A stretch of 64,000 nucleotides of DNA from Peromyscus leucopus (taxonomy: Eukaryota; Chordata; Mammalia; Rodentia; Cricetidae). Shown in pieces: positions 44,061 through 54,477 of this stretch (positions within the stretch are counted from its first letter, which is position 1; every line of letters starts with the position of its first letter). The stretch lies in NCBI RefSeq assembly GCF_004664715.2, contig NC_051076.1, positions 2,117,800 through 2,181,799 on the forward strand, in the 5' to 3' direction. Under the pieces are notes generated by a model. It was not told where the DNA came from. It worked only from the letters and a program-made list of their open reading frames with translations, and ran no database searches. Made by a program: the position numbers and the translations under genes.

Positions 44061-44532
44061 TATGGTAATATTTTATTTGTACTGAAATGTGATTTTATTT
44101 GTATGTTAATAAATAAAGTTGCCTGGGGGTCAGAGCTAATAGCAAGCCATAGCAGAAGCTGGGTGGTGGTGGTGCACACCTTTAATCCCAGCACTTAGGA
44201 GGCAGAGCTAGGCAAATCTCTGTGTGTTCAAGGATACAGCCAGCATGGAGACACACACCTTTAATCTCAATACCAACCATAGAAGACCTGGAGGTCTGTA
44301 TAGATGGGCAGTGACGAGGAAGTCATGTGGTTGGGTTTACAACCAATAAGAAGGCAGAATAGAAAGTCAATAAAAAGGACAAACACACAGGAAGTAGGTC
44401 TCTTGCGGAAGAGGACAACAGCAGCAGTGAAGGGTAAGGTTTTTAGCTTTTAACTTTTGCTCTGACCTCTTGGGCTTTTTAACTTTGCAATTGGCTCTGT
44501 GTTTCTTATTTAACAAGATGGTTACATCTACA
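44061..44532 (+). mobile_element. Cricetid class II-like solo LTR with embedded B1 segments
   Basis: A 472 bp element flanked by a 6 bp target duplication 'tatatc' (44,055-44,060 and 44,533-44,538), ending '...tacatctaca'. The start reads TATGG where TGTGG is expected, so the terminal TG seems mutated. It carries a B1 left half (44,157-44,240), then a second B1-like phrase, 'acacacctttaatctcaata'. A TATA-like 'aataaaaagg' lies at about 44,370. Layout equals the LTR at 31,783-32,264. Confidence 0.8.
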
Positions 44533-44639
44533 TATATCTGTGTGTGTGGCCCATGCATGTGCGTGTGGGTTGCCTGTGCCCCTCCCCTGAGCCAGAGCAG
44601 GACTGCAGGTGACTTCCTGCCTAGAGACACGGAAGGACT

Positions 44640-44830
44640 CTTTCTAAATTGAAAGCTGCTGTGACGTTGAGCAGGCTGGCTAGTGAGCTCCTGGGATCCA
44701 TCTGTCTGTGCAGCTCAAGCATGGCTTGCAATGCCTGGCTTTTAACATGCGTTCTATGGCCTTGAACTCAGGCTCACATGCTTGCCACACATGCACTCAT
44801 ACTCACTGAACTATAATACTGCTCTGTATA
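44640..44830 (-). mobile_element. B4/RSINE-type composite SINE
   Basis: 'ctagtgagctcctgggatcc', 'atgcctggcttttaacatgc', 'cttgaactcaggctcacatg' and 'catactcactgaact' are the complement of a B1-ID composite SINE. Confidence 0.7.
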
Positions 44831-44988
44831 ATACAGCTCTACAATACTGCTATGTTTTATTTAGATTATTGAGAATGAGGGCCAGTAAAGGAACAGAGTT
44901 TTTTTTTTTTTATAAAAATATGGAATTTAAAAGTGAAGAATTCAGAAAGCAAAACAAAAAATTTGGAAATAAGAAAGAAATAGAAAAT

Positions 44989-45083
44989 TGTAGCTGGAGC
45001 TTTCCTGGTCCATGGACAGGACAAATCTCTTTAAGCTAGGACTGACTGTGGGCCAAGCAGGACTGAAAAAAACTCCAGCTACA
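44989..45083. mobile_element. 95 bp palindromic LTR-derived mini-element with 6 bp target duplication
   Basis: Bounded by 'tgtagctggag' (44,989-44,999) and its exact complement 'ctccagctaca' (45,073-45,083). Flanked by a perfect 6 bp duplication 'gaaaat' at 44,983-44,988 and 45,084-45,089. Both arms are the U5 (3') end of the solo LTR family at 7,816-8,205. The left arm reads antisense ('tttcctg...acaggacaaatct') and the right arm sense ('gactgtgggccaagcaggac'), joined by about 12 bp. Normal LTRs of this family have one U3 end ('tgctgtagg') and one U5 end ('ctaca'); this object has two U5 ends. Confidence 0.85.
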
Positions 45084-45189
45084 GAAAATTTTCAGGTATT
45101 TAGATTAGTAATGGGATGGAAACAATGAAAGTAAGCAGACTTCTGCTAAGCATAGCCTTCACGTTACATTAAAATAAGATATCACAAAG

Positions 45190-45342
45190 TTGTTTGTTTT
45201 TTGTGAGAAAAGTTCTCACTATGTGTCCCTTGCTGGCTCAGAACCTACACTGTAGGCTAGGCTGGCTTTAAGCTCACAAAGATTCACTTGCCTCTGGCTC
45301 CTGAGTGCTAGGGTTAAAGGCATGTACACAATGGCAACACAA
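45190..45342 (-). mobile_element. B1 SINE, diverged
   Basis: 'gagaaaagttctcactatgt', 'taggctaggctggctttaag', 'gagtgctagggttaaaggca' in reverse order. Confidence 0.88.
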
Positions 45343-45844
45343 ATTCTTGTTTAATGAAGACCTAATCATTAATCATGAATGATAAAAGCTGTCAAGAGTA
45401 TTATTTCAAAAATTCTTTAATTTATAGGTCAGCCAAATAAAATCCTTATAATTGTGTATATCTAATTAATGAGTTAATAACTAGTCAAGTAATTAGAATA
45501 AAAAAAATTTATATAAATTTCAAAACACAGCAAAACAGAAACATCTCTGACATACTTGTTATAAGCTACAGAAATTTCTTGAAGATTGTCTTGAAACATC
45601 AAACTGGGATAGTGACTTTGGAGTGGAGACACATACCCTTTGAAAGTCTGAGATGTACAGTGAAATGCACCCCAACTTAAACTAACTACTGTGATTTTTC
45701 CATGAACGGCTGCGACAAATTCCTGTCTTCTCTGTTTGCATAAACTGTACCACTGATCTGTCAGCAGCTGAAGAATTCCATCATTTCTTTTTATTTCAAA
45801 TTTCCTCACACAGGAGAATGTAGCAGCCACCTTTCATTGTCCCC
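45343..45844. other. Unassigned stretch holding a 118-codon antisense ORF
   Basis: An open frame on the minus strand (45,474-45,830) has no recognisable domain. Its length is not exceptional for AT-rich DNA of this size, and its C-terminus runs into low-complexity AT codons. Retained only as an unassigned region. Confidence 0.25.
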
Positions 45845-46160
45845 AACTTAGAAACCGTTTTATTGTCACTATTACCAGTTTCACAACTAAGACTCAAGGT
45901 AGACTTCAGACAGTGAGTAGATCTGTGACAGAAGTACATGCTCAGTTAAAATATCAGGAAGTCTGGACGCCTACACAGCCACACACATACAGGAGCTGCT
46001 AGTTGGACTCGGGGTCATTTACAGCAGGGGAGCACATGAAGTTGGGAGGTGGGGCAATGGCATTGGGGAAGTCAGAGGGAGGTAATGGTAATGAGTGGGT
46101 GTGAAAATTTCAAAGAAGCAATAAAAATATTACTTAATAAAAATAATAAAATATCCTTTA
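45845..46160. mobile_element. MIR fragment (-) followed by rodent L1 3' end (+)
   Basis: 45,845-45,960 resembles antisense MIR ('gtttcacaactaagactcaa'). From about 45,965, 'agttggactcggggtcattt', 'gcacatgaagttgggaggtg' and 'gtgaaaatttcaaagaagca' plus 'ataaaaatatt' is a rodent L1 3' terminus in sense orientation, the same type as 21,775-22,620. Confidence 0.55.
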
Positions 46161-46177
46161 CACACTTGTGCACTGTA

Positions 46178-46259
46178 TAACCATGTGCAATATTAGCCTC
46201 TTTTATTTATTTTTCAGTTGTAACCATGTGCGATATTAGCCTCTATTATTTATCAGTTG
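46178..46259. repeat. Tandem duplication, about 40 bp x 2
   Basis: 'taaccatgtgc[a/g]atattag' to 'ttatcagttg' is present twice (46,178-46,220 and 46,221-46,259). The copies differ by a 4 bp indel and a few substitutions. Confidence 0.9.
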
Positions 46260-47599
46260 TCCAACCTCTGCTATGCACAAAAGAAATAATGACAGAAAAT
46301 TCTCACCAAGCATGGGTCATTGGTATAATAAATACCTGGAGAAGTGACAGATAAATGAGCAGAGAGGCTGCCAAGCCAGATTTTCATGAGTAGGGCAATA
46401 GGGGTAATGGTGGTTGCGGCTTAGAAGAAATGAATAAGTAATAAGAAAAGTCTGAAATATCTTTGAGATTTTTTTAGTGGTAGCAAAGCATGGATTGTAA
46501 AGGTCATTATGATGGGGTTTCAGGTGGAACTGAATTAGAGAGCATGGGAAAGTACAGTAAAGGTATCTTCATCACAGTTTAAAAGCCTTGGATGCCTTAT
46601 GTCCATGGAGCTTAAGCGCAGAACTGGATATCTGGCAGAGCAAGTAAGTGAGCAGCAGAGAAGCCGGGCACTGTGCAGCCTTTCTTGGTTGCTTACAGTT
46701 AACTGAGAAAAGTAGCAAGCAACTTAACCATGGGATTTGTATTTGCAGAAGAAGGAAGCACAAACTCTGGAAACATTGAGGCTGACTCATAAAGAATAAA
46801 AGTGCTGACTTGGGAGAGAATTAAGGAAATGGCCAAGGGACTGTTGCTGGATAGGTCACCCTAGATGGAAGGGTATCCCTGCCTGGGGTGGGGGGGGGCA
46901 GCCTGCAAGGCTCATAGGGAAATCCACAGCATAGGCACATACTAGACTTTCTATCTGAGGGGTTAGGGAAAAAGACACCCACACTCTCTCTGGATGGCTT
47001 CCTTTTTTATTCTCTGTTCTTCTGTGTTCTTTCTGTGTTCTTTCATTGTCAGTTGAAGAAAGAAGGCACTCAGATGAAATTTTAAGGCCCATGTGACAGC
47101 AGGAAGGTCCAGTGTCTTCTGGTGGACTGAACTGTGCCCCAAACAGCCATACACAGGTGTATTTATTGATTGTTACACAAAGTATTTCCTCATACCAAGG
47201 TCCCTACTCTTAATTTGCATGTCTTACTGAAGGAGAGCATCACATGCCTCCATGACTCTAGTCCTTTGTTATGTGTCACGTGCAATACACAGTAATACAA
47301 GAGCCTCAGGAGTGCCTTAGGTGTCTTGTGACCAAAGTCAGGGGATGGCTGCAAAGCCCTTCCAGCAAGACAATCACCATTTCCTACAAGGATTCTTCAA
47401 GGTCAAAGTACATCTGAAGAACAGCTGTTCATTCTAATATCTACCCCATACAGTGATTCTTCTAAATTCCTACAGAGTACAGGTAAAAACCTGATTTCTT
47501 TTTTATCTCCCTTACATGATTAAAAACAAAGTCACCCTAATAAACCATATACATTTATATCTAAGTAACTTGTTACATATTAACAGAACATGAGCAAGC
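46260..47599. other. Unassigned stretch; possible ERV-derived part at 47,085-47,500
   Basis: 46,260-47,080 shows nothing recognised except a G10 run at 46,888-46,897. 'cttaatttgcatgtcttact', 'gaaggagagcatcacatgcc' and 'gcaaagcccttccagcaaga' further right recall a rodent ERV-type repeat, but I cannot name it. Confidence 0.3.
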
Positions 47600-48284
47600 A
47601 GAAAGTATTTTTTCATAGCCAACTCTTTTGATGGCAGGTGATAGCAGCAGCAAACATGTAAAGGCACAGCAGAAGCAAAAGACATTCTGGGGTCTGTGGT
47701 CTCTGGGCCTTGCCTGCTGGAGATTCACCCATCAGGGGGTTGCCTCCTGTGGGGCTGACACCTTGAACTTCAATTGCCACCTGCTGCTCCTCCGACATGG
47801 CCCCTAGCAGAAGGGCTCAGGATTCTATTCATCAAGGCAAAGGGAGCAAGACCCTGAAGGCATTTCTGAGGTCTTCTATGCAGCCCTGCCCATCCCAGAC
47901 CAGGGCAGAGCTAAACCAAGGCTCCCAAAGAGGCCTCTGAAGAACTAAGGTGCATTCTGTCCCCTGCTGGGCCCCAGGACTTAACTCTCTGTGTCCAGCA
48001 TTCCTACAGTAACTGTTGGAGTTTATGGCTACTGCAAACATATTTGTGCTGTTTTCCCTATTGAATTTTAATCATTCCTGGACTGTTTTATTTTGGAAGT
48101 TAGCAACTTCTTTGACTTCACAGGGTCACAACTGGATAAAATTTGTATCAGGATGAACCATGCCCTGAGTCCTACTCACTTCTGCTTTGGACCTTTGAGT
48201 TGATGCTACATTACTAGAATGAGTTAAGACTTCAAGGGATAGAATGTATATATTTTTCAAATGAGGACATGAACCCCCCTTCCT
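47600..48284 (+). mobile_element. MaLR internal region, 3' part
   Basis: 'tggctactgcaaacatattt', 'gtgctgttttccctattgaa', 'tcctggactgttttattttg', 'gagttgatgctacattacta' and 'tcaaatgaggacatgaa' reproduce the end of rodent MaLR internal sequence just before the 3' LTR. Frames are broken; ORFs here are fortuitous. Confidence 0.7.
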
Positions 48285-48515
48285 AATACCTCCTCACCCT
48301 CTCATTACCCTTCCTTCCTCTCTCCCTTGACCTACCTCCCTGTCACACAATCCAACATGTCATGATGCAGTGAGAAGCCCACAACAGAGGCTGCCCTAGG
48401 ATCTTGGACTTCCACTTCGGGAACTATGAACTAAATAAACTTCTTTTGTTGTGAAAGCATTGAAATATGGTATTCTATAATAGCAGCATAAAACAGACAG
48501 ACAGACATACATACA
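48285..48515 (+). mobile_element. MaLR 3' LTR, truncated
   Basis: 'catgtcatgatgcagtgaga', 'cttggacttccacttcggga', 'tatgaactaaataaacttct' (AATAAA signal) and 'tctataatagcagcataaaa' are the 3' part of the LTR following the internal region. An ACAG/ACAT low-complexity tail ends it. Confidence 0.7.
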
Positions 48516-48904
48516 CACAAACACACATATACACGTAATAATTGCTAGAACTGGAAAGCAAGCAAATAAATAACAAATAATTGACAATTTGAAATAAATA
48601 AAGTATAAGTTAGCACATGTTCATATTTTTTTTCTCCAGCTATATTAAACTACAAGTGACCAGGGAAGCACAATGTTTTTTACAGAGTAAGTTTCATGTT
48701 CATTACTCAGCCAAGGTTGACAATGTCTTCCATGGCTCAATAGCACAATAGTTATAGGTTGAAAAGCTTATGTTTTAGAGAAGTCATTTTTTAATTTTGT
48801 GAAAGGGCAAAAGTTTTAGATTACAAAATTATGAAATAAGTGATTTTCTGGCAGAGACAATTCAAAGTAAAATGTTTAATTGATATCTCTATTTCTTTCT
48901 CTAC

Positions 48905-48931
48905 TGTGAATCTATCTACCTACCTACCCAC

Positions 48932-49025
<94 letters not shown>

Positions 49026-49043
49026 CCTATCTATCTATCTAAC
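48905..49043. repeat. (ATCT)n tetranucleotide microsatellite
   Basis: About 34 near-perfect units with ACCT variants at the ends. Expected to be length-polymorphic. Flanking 48,516-48,904 and 49,044-49,423 are unassigned. Confidence 0.97.
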
Positions 49044-49423
49044 TCTTTCTTTATATCTTTAGAAATATAAAGATAAGAAATAATTCCTAAAAATTATAAA
49101 GCAAAAGTTACTCAGTTCAGCTAGACAATGTAGCGAATTCAAGTCTTGCCAAGTCAATGCCATCTATTTATATTTGTGCTGAACTGCAAGAGGGAGAAAG
49201 GAAGTTGAGATTGATTGACATTTCACTTTGTTAACCTGTTGTGAAAAGTACAAATGGAAAAATAACTTTGGTCTCTGAAGTAAAATATTACTTGAAAGAT
49301 GTATAACTATGAAAGTGAATTCCTTTTTCCCCAGCACTGGAGACCATGCCTCATGATTTTTATGCATATACCTTATGCTGAGCCATACCCATAGCACTTT
49401 TAACATTTCTGCTTCTGGGTCAG

Positions 49424-49553
49424 ACATGGTGGAGGCAGAGTCAGAGCATTTCTGTGAGCTCAGTACTAGCCTGGGTTACATTGTGAGTTTCAGGCTAGCC
49501 AGGGCTACAAAGTGAGATCCTGTCTCCAAATAAATAAAGAAAATTGAAAAAAA
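49424..49553 (+). mobile_element. B1-related SINE with internal deletion
   Basis: 'gtcagacatggtggaggcag' skips the 'cacacctttaatcccagcac' part; 'ctagcctgggttacattgtg', 'gccagggctacaaagtgaga' and an A-rich tail follow. Confidence 0.85.
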
Positions 49554-49564
49554 TTCTCATTTTT

Positions 49565-49700
49565 TGTAAAAAAATTTACTTTTATTATTTTTATTTATAT
49601 GTATGTGTGTCTGTGTGAGTAAATGTCATGTGTGTGATATCTAAGGGGGTTTTACATGTTTATCCAGGCCTTGAACTCCTCCTGTAGCTCAAGTAGGCTT
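49565..49700 (-). mobile_element. Possible SINE fragment, antisense
   Basis: 'ttatttatatgtatgtgtgt', 'ctgtgtgagtaaatgtcatg' looks like the tail of a reverse B3/B2-type SINE, then 'ccttgaactcctcctgtagc' like a B1 piece. Composite and weak. Confidence 0.4.
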
Positions 49701-49837
49701 TTATTTAATGACCCCTAGAGATCAAAGTAGATCCTCAACCTTAGAGAATTTGAATGAATTAATACAACCTGCTCTTTATATTTTTACTAATATTTCAAAA
49801 TTGAGTAATATAAAAGCAGAAGCTAAGAAGTACCATT

Positions 49838-50188
49838 TTAGTTAGGGTTTCTAATGCTGTGAAGAAACATCATGACCACAGCATCTCTTAAAAAGGAAGA
49901 GGTTTAGTCCATTATTGTCACAGCAGGAAACGTGGCAGTGTGCAGGCCGTGCTGGAAAAAGAGCTGAGAGTTCCATGTCTTGAGCTACAGGCAGCAGGAG
50001 ATTGTGGGCCACACTGGGTACAGCTTGAGTATATAAGACCTCAAAACCCACCTCCACAGTGACACACTTCCTCCAACAAGGCCGCACCTACTTCAACAAG
50101 GCCACACCTCCTAATAGTACCACTCCCTGTGGGCTAAGCATTCAAACCTATGAGTCTATGAGAGCCATACCTATTCAAACCACTGCAA
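49838..50188 (+). mobile_element. URR1-type rodent DNA transposon
   Basis: 'agttagggtttctaatgctg', 'agctgagagttccatgtctt', 'acagtgacacacttcctcca', 'tagtaccactccctgtgggc' and 'gagagccatacctattcaaa' give an almost complete copy. Confidence 0.9.
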
Positions 50189-50384
50189 GTGGCATGTTAA
50201 ATTAAATATTATTATAAGAGCTTGTGGTAATAACAGTGCATGACAACAGACAATTAATGAAATTGAAATATTGAATAATATTTAAGGAATAGTCCCTTAT
50301 CTTTTATATACTTATTACAATGTTTGAACATCATTTATGAAACTAATGTTTATTTCTGAGCTACATATTGCTTTGTATTAAGAA

Positions 50385-50700
<316 letters not shown>

Positions 50701-50702
50701 AG

Positions 50703-50870
50703 AAAGAATATTAATGCTGGGCAGTGGAGGTGCACGCTTTTAATCCCAGCACTTGGGAGGCAGAGCCAGGTGGATCTCTGAGTTCCAGGCCAGCCTGGTC
50801 TACAGAGTGAGATCCAGGACAGGCACCGAAACTACACAGAGAAAACCTGTCCAAAAAAAATAATATTGTT
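50703..50870 (+). mobile_element. B1 SINE, cricetid-type variant
   Basis: Complete copy with 'gagatccaggacaggcaccg' before 'aaactacacagagaaaacct'. This variant block is one of the main grounds for placing the window in Cricetidae. Confidence 0.97.
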
Positions 50871-51034
50871 ACAATTCCAGTTGCCTCTCTGTACAGTGCT
50901 AAGTTTCTCTAAATGCAACCAATTTTGACACAGGAAAGATTGTCTAATTTGGTATTTCTGGTTAATGGAACAAAAGTTATTTTGAAATTTATGTAAGCAA
51001 AATATTCATATGCATAAAAAATGAAAAAAAAGGG

Positions 51035-51478
51035 TTTTGAAAATTCTGCTTCCAAGTATATTGAGAGAAAAGAGAGAAGAAAATACCTTTTGTTTAGCTC
51101 TTATATACTGGCATGATTGTTAGGATTCTGTACATGTGCAGCTCGGGGTCTTGTCTGGTGTCTTATGTCTTCAAGCGGGCACAGCCGACTGCATCCCTGC
51201 CTTAAAAAGCCACACATGGACCCCCACGCTCTCTTTCTGCACTCCTCTTTCTGTTTCCTCGATGCTCTGCTCCCGCCATCTTTCTGTCTCTCCAGGCCTA
51301 GTTTCTTTCTAATAAAGCCCTTTCTAACTCTGGTAGCCAGGGCTATAACTTTTCTGTCACACCCGCCAACCCACCAGCATCCTTTCACTTATAGCTAGAA
51401 CAAAGGTTTTTACGTGTATCACATTCCACTCAGCTTAGACAGATATGTATTAATTCCTTTACTTAAAAAAAAACCATA
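51035..51478 (+). mobile_element. Unnamed poly-A-tailed repeat, copy 1, split by an LTR
   Basis: 51,035-51,113 ('ttttgaaaattctgcttcca' on) and 51,389-51,478 (to 'cctttacttaaaaaaaaa') together match the reverse complement of 53,988-54,165 at roughly 85-90% by eye. The A-run at one end suggests retroposition. The gap is filled by a solo LTR. The family is not one I recognise. Confidence 0.7.
51114..51387 (+). mobile_element. Probable solo LTR (about 274 bp)
   Basis: Begins 'tgattgttaggattctgtac'; contains a TATA-like 'ccttaaaaagcc' (about 51,200), a C/T-rich leader and 'taataaagccctttctaact' with a poly(A) signal at about 51,312; ends '...catcctttca'. The homologous copy at 54 kb lacks it, which shows it is an insertion. 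No clear target duplication. Family not identified. Confidence 0.6.
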
Positions 51479-51748
51479 TAGAATGAGAAATTTATTTCAG
51501 CATAATTGGTAACTTTGACGAACCAACGGCAAGTGAACATATTTTATAAAATAAAATTTAGATGCCGTTATTCCCCATGCAGACATCATCAAACACTGTA
51601 GACATATGCACTGCCCATTCAGGAATTTGTTATTTTGCTGAATTTCCATCGTATGAACTCATGACTTTATTTGCATCTGAAGAATATAATTTTTATGAAG
51701 TTACTTGTTAAGATTAGGTAATAGGACACATTTTACCTAATAGTGTGA
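51479..51748. other. Single-copy stretch with an octamer motif
   Basis: No repeat seen; contains 'tttatttgcatctg' (POU octamer-type) at about 51,667. Confidence 0.3.
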
Positions 51749-52099
51749 TGCTGTGGATATCGCTCTGTATACATAAAATGCTGATTGGCCAGTAGCCAGG
51801 CAGGAAGTATAGGCAGGACAAGCAGAGAAGAGAATTCTGGGAACAGGAAGGCTGAGTCAGGAGACGCTGCTAGACGCTGCCATGAGTACCAACATGTAAG
51901 ATACTGGTAAGCCACAAGCCATGTGACAAGGTATAGATTTATAGAAATGGGTTAATTTAAGATGTAAGAACTAGATAGCTAGAAGCCTGAGCCAATAGAC
52001 CAAATAGTTTACATAATATAAGTGTCTGTGTTTATTTTATAAGTGGGCTTCAGGGCTGCAGGGGCTTGGCGGGACCCAAAGAGAAGATCTCCAGCTACA
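51749..52099 (+). mobile_element. Cricetid class II-like solo LTR
   Basis: A 351 bp sense copy of the family at 7,816-8,205: 'tgctgtggatatcgctctgt', 'tgattggccagtagccaggc', 'aaatgggttaatttaagatg', 'agcctgagccaatagacc', ending 'tctccagctaca'. The flanks are 'gtgtga' (51,743-51,748) and 'gtgtgg' (52,100-52,105), a 6 bp duplication with one mismatch. Confidence 0.8.
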
Positions 52100-52105
52100 G
52101 TGTGG

Positions 52106-53389
52106 TAGGATGATTTATATTCTTGTCTACCCTTACAAATGTTAGGGGTAGGGCTGGGGGAACTGTTTCTCTTGATCATATGAGATTCATAATACTGAGA
52201 ACACTGGATGATGGACAGAAGATTATGAACAACCTGGAATGAGGCTATGGACACAAATAAGCAACATTACTGGCAGTCCCTCGAAAAGATTTGAGACACA
52301 GATAAGAGCATATAATACCAGATGCTTAGAGATGATAAGAGTAGAGAGGTTATTTTTCAATGTTATTCTTCATCTCTCATTCCCAACTAAGATTTGTCAT
52401 AGTAAAAATCTGAATATTATTCAGGTTGAATCCCAGTGCTTGCAAAATTCATTTATGCATGTAATTGTTCCTGCTTCCTCATTTAGAAACTGTGAGTTAT
52501 TCATCTATTTATTATAATGTATTATTTTGATAGGTCATGATAAAGGTAATTATAAAATACTTGACAGAGAGTGCAAATGGTAACATCTGCTATCCCTGTA
52601 TTATACTATTAATCATCAAATTATGATCTATTTGCCATATAACCATTTCATTGTTTATTACTTTTTGAATGTATTTTTATATAGTTGATCAAAAAGATCA
52701 GATTCAAAGGAACTTGTTTCAGACCTAATTACAGACTTTGGTGCTCAGAGCATGAAAAAGTAAAAGAGAGAGGGAGGGAGGAGGGAACAAAGGAAGGAAG
52801 GAGTAGGAATAGGAGAGAGAGGGAGAGAAGAGGAAAAGAAAAGTCTACCATAGAGAAAACTCAGCCTCCATTTATCTTCTCTGTCTGGTTCTAGTAGTAA
52901 CTGACAGATGGTTCTTGTGTGTTTGGTAGACCAGTAGGCAAACAGCCTACAGTAGTTTGTCATCAGAGCTGGATGTCAGAGTCTGGCAACAGCCCTGAGC
53001 TCTGCTCTCAAAACCACTTTTGCTCACTTGGTAGATTCTTGGTTCAAGCATCAAATTCATTAAAAACAAAAACAAAACAAAAAACAAAAAACTTTCCCAT
53101 TTGATTGTTGAACTAACCTTACTCTTCTATTTCTCCTGATAATTTTTTTGGGGGAGATCAGTCTAGAAAACAGACAAAGGTTGATAATATTTGGAAGGTG
53201 TAGTTAAATGAAGTCCTTCAATTTTCCCCCTCAATGGCCATATTTTGTGGCAACACAGATGGAAGAAGAGGCGAATATTAACGTTTTAATTCATTTAGAT
53301 GAGAGAAGGCTATTCTGGCGTTGTAATGACTTGTAACAGACTATTGTAACAGTGGCATATCCCAGAGTTTCTGTTGATCTGGGATTTGG
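52106..53389. other. Mostly single-copy DNA with a purine tract
   Basis: A G/A-rich tract (52,765-52,850) and an A/C-rich (CAAAA)n run (53,062-53,092) are the only features recognised in about 1.3 kb. Confidence 0.4.
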
Positions 53390-53800
53390 AACTACTGAAG
53401 GAGGTTGTTTGGGGTCATCTCAGTGATTCAGGATGCTTTATGTGTCTGCAGTTAGGATATCTACTCGATCTGTAGTCACCTGAAGGATGGACAGGGGCCC
53501 AGAGAAATGTTTCCAGTATGGCTTCTTTCCAAATCTCTTGGCAGTTTTGGACCATGTGAGCCTTTATGTAGTGCTGATGCTCTGATGTCTCAACCCCATA
53601 GTTTCCGGCTTTTTCCAGAGTGAGTGATCCAGCCTGTGAGGGCACATACCTTTGACTTATGCTGTATTTTATTGGTTATATAGACCAATCTGATACAGTG
53701 TGTGGGAGGAAGGAATACGTGGTCACAGGTGCCAGTCAGACTCTGGCTACCATAGATATGCTTGTGTTTGGAGCATTCACCAACAGGGGTTGAGCCCAAA
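53390..53800 (-). mobile_element. MLT1-like MaLR LTR (tentative)
   Basis: 'tctgtagtcacctgaaggat', 'tccaaatctcttggcagttt', 'ttattggttatatagaccaa' and 'ggtgccagtcagactctggc' resemble the antisense of an old MaLR-type LTR. Confidence 0.45.
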
Positions 53801-53889
53801 AAATATAGGAAAGTGTTGTATCACTTAACTTCTTCAATACACTTTAGTTTTTGGGGTAAATATTGGCTACTATTTGATGCTATGTTTAA

Positions 53890-53987
53890 AAATAATAATA
53901 ATGTTGGACTGTGGAACCAGAATCAACTCAAATCCTAGCTCCTGACTTCACCCTTGAAGATTTGACTGGTATGTGACTATCTAGTTC
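53890..53987 (+). mobile_element. MIR 5' fragment
   Basis: 'gttggactgtggaaccagaa', 'tcaaatcctagctcctgact', 'atgtgactatctagttcc' match the MIR 5' half. Confidence 0.65.
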
Positions 53988-54165
53988 CTTTTTTTTTTTT
54001 TAAGTAAAGGAATTAATATGTATCTGTCTGAACTGAGTAGAATGTGATACAGGTAAAAATCTTTGTTCTAGCTATAATGCCAGTAAAAAAGAGATGAACA
54101 AATGGTGTTTTCCTTTCTCTTTTGTCCCAATAAACTTGGAAGCAGAATTTTCAAACATTTTCCCC
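53988..54165 (-). mobile_element. Unnamed poly-A-tailed repeat, copy 2
   Basis: 'taagtaaaggaattaatatg', 'gtagaatgtgatacaggtaa', 'ctttgttctagctataatgc', 'acttggaagcagaattttca' is the inverted counterpart of copy 1. Its poly-T side abuts 53,988; the distal end is cut by a SINE insertion at 54,156. Confidence 0.7.
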
Positions 54166-54370
54166 ATTTTTTATGTGTCTGGGTGTTTTGCTTGCATGTA
54201 TGTCTATGTATCATGAGCATACAGTGCCCTCAGATGCCAGAATAAAGCATCAGATCTCTGGGAACTAGTGGCACAAAGGATTGTGGGCTCCATGTGGGTG
54301 CTGGGAATCAAGCCCAGGTCCTCTGAAGAATGCAAGAGCCCTCTAACCTCTAAGCCATTTCTCTAGCCCC
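54156..54370 (-). mobile_element. B3 SINE
   Basis: 'tgtgtctgggtgttttgctt', 'atgtgggtgctgggaatcaa', 'gcccaggtcctctgaagaat' and head 'ctctaagccatttctctagc'. Perfect 12 bp duplication 'agaattttcaaa' at 54,144-54,155 and 54,371-54,382. Confidence 0.95.
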
Positions 54371-54477
54371 AGAATTTTCAAAATTTTGTGCCAGGAACAA
54401 CTAACTTTTATCTAACCATCCCTTTTGAGTAGTGATTCTGGCTAAGGGCAGTCTCTTCCAATGTGCCAAAGAAATAT

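Noticed and set aside
45474..45830. 118-codon antisense ORF that looked coding-like
   Set aside because: No recognised motif, an AT-only C-terminus, no splice or promoter context, and a length expected several times by chance.
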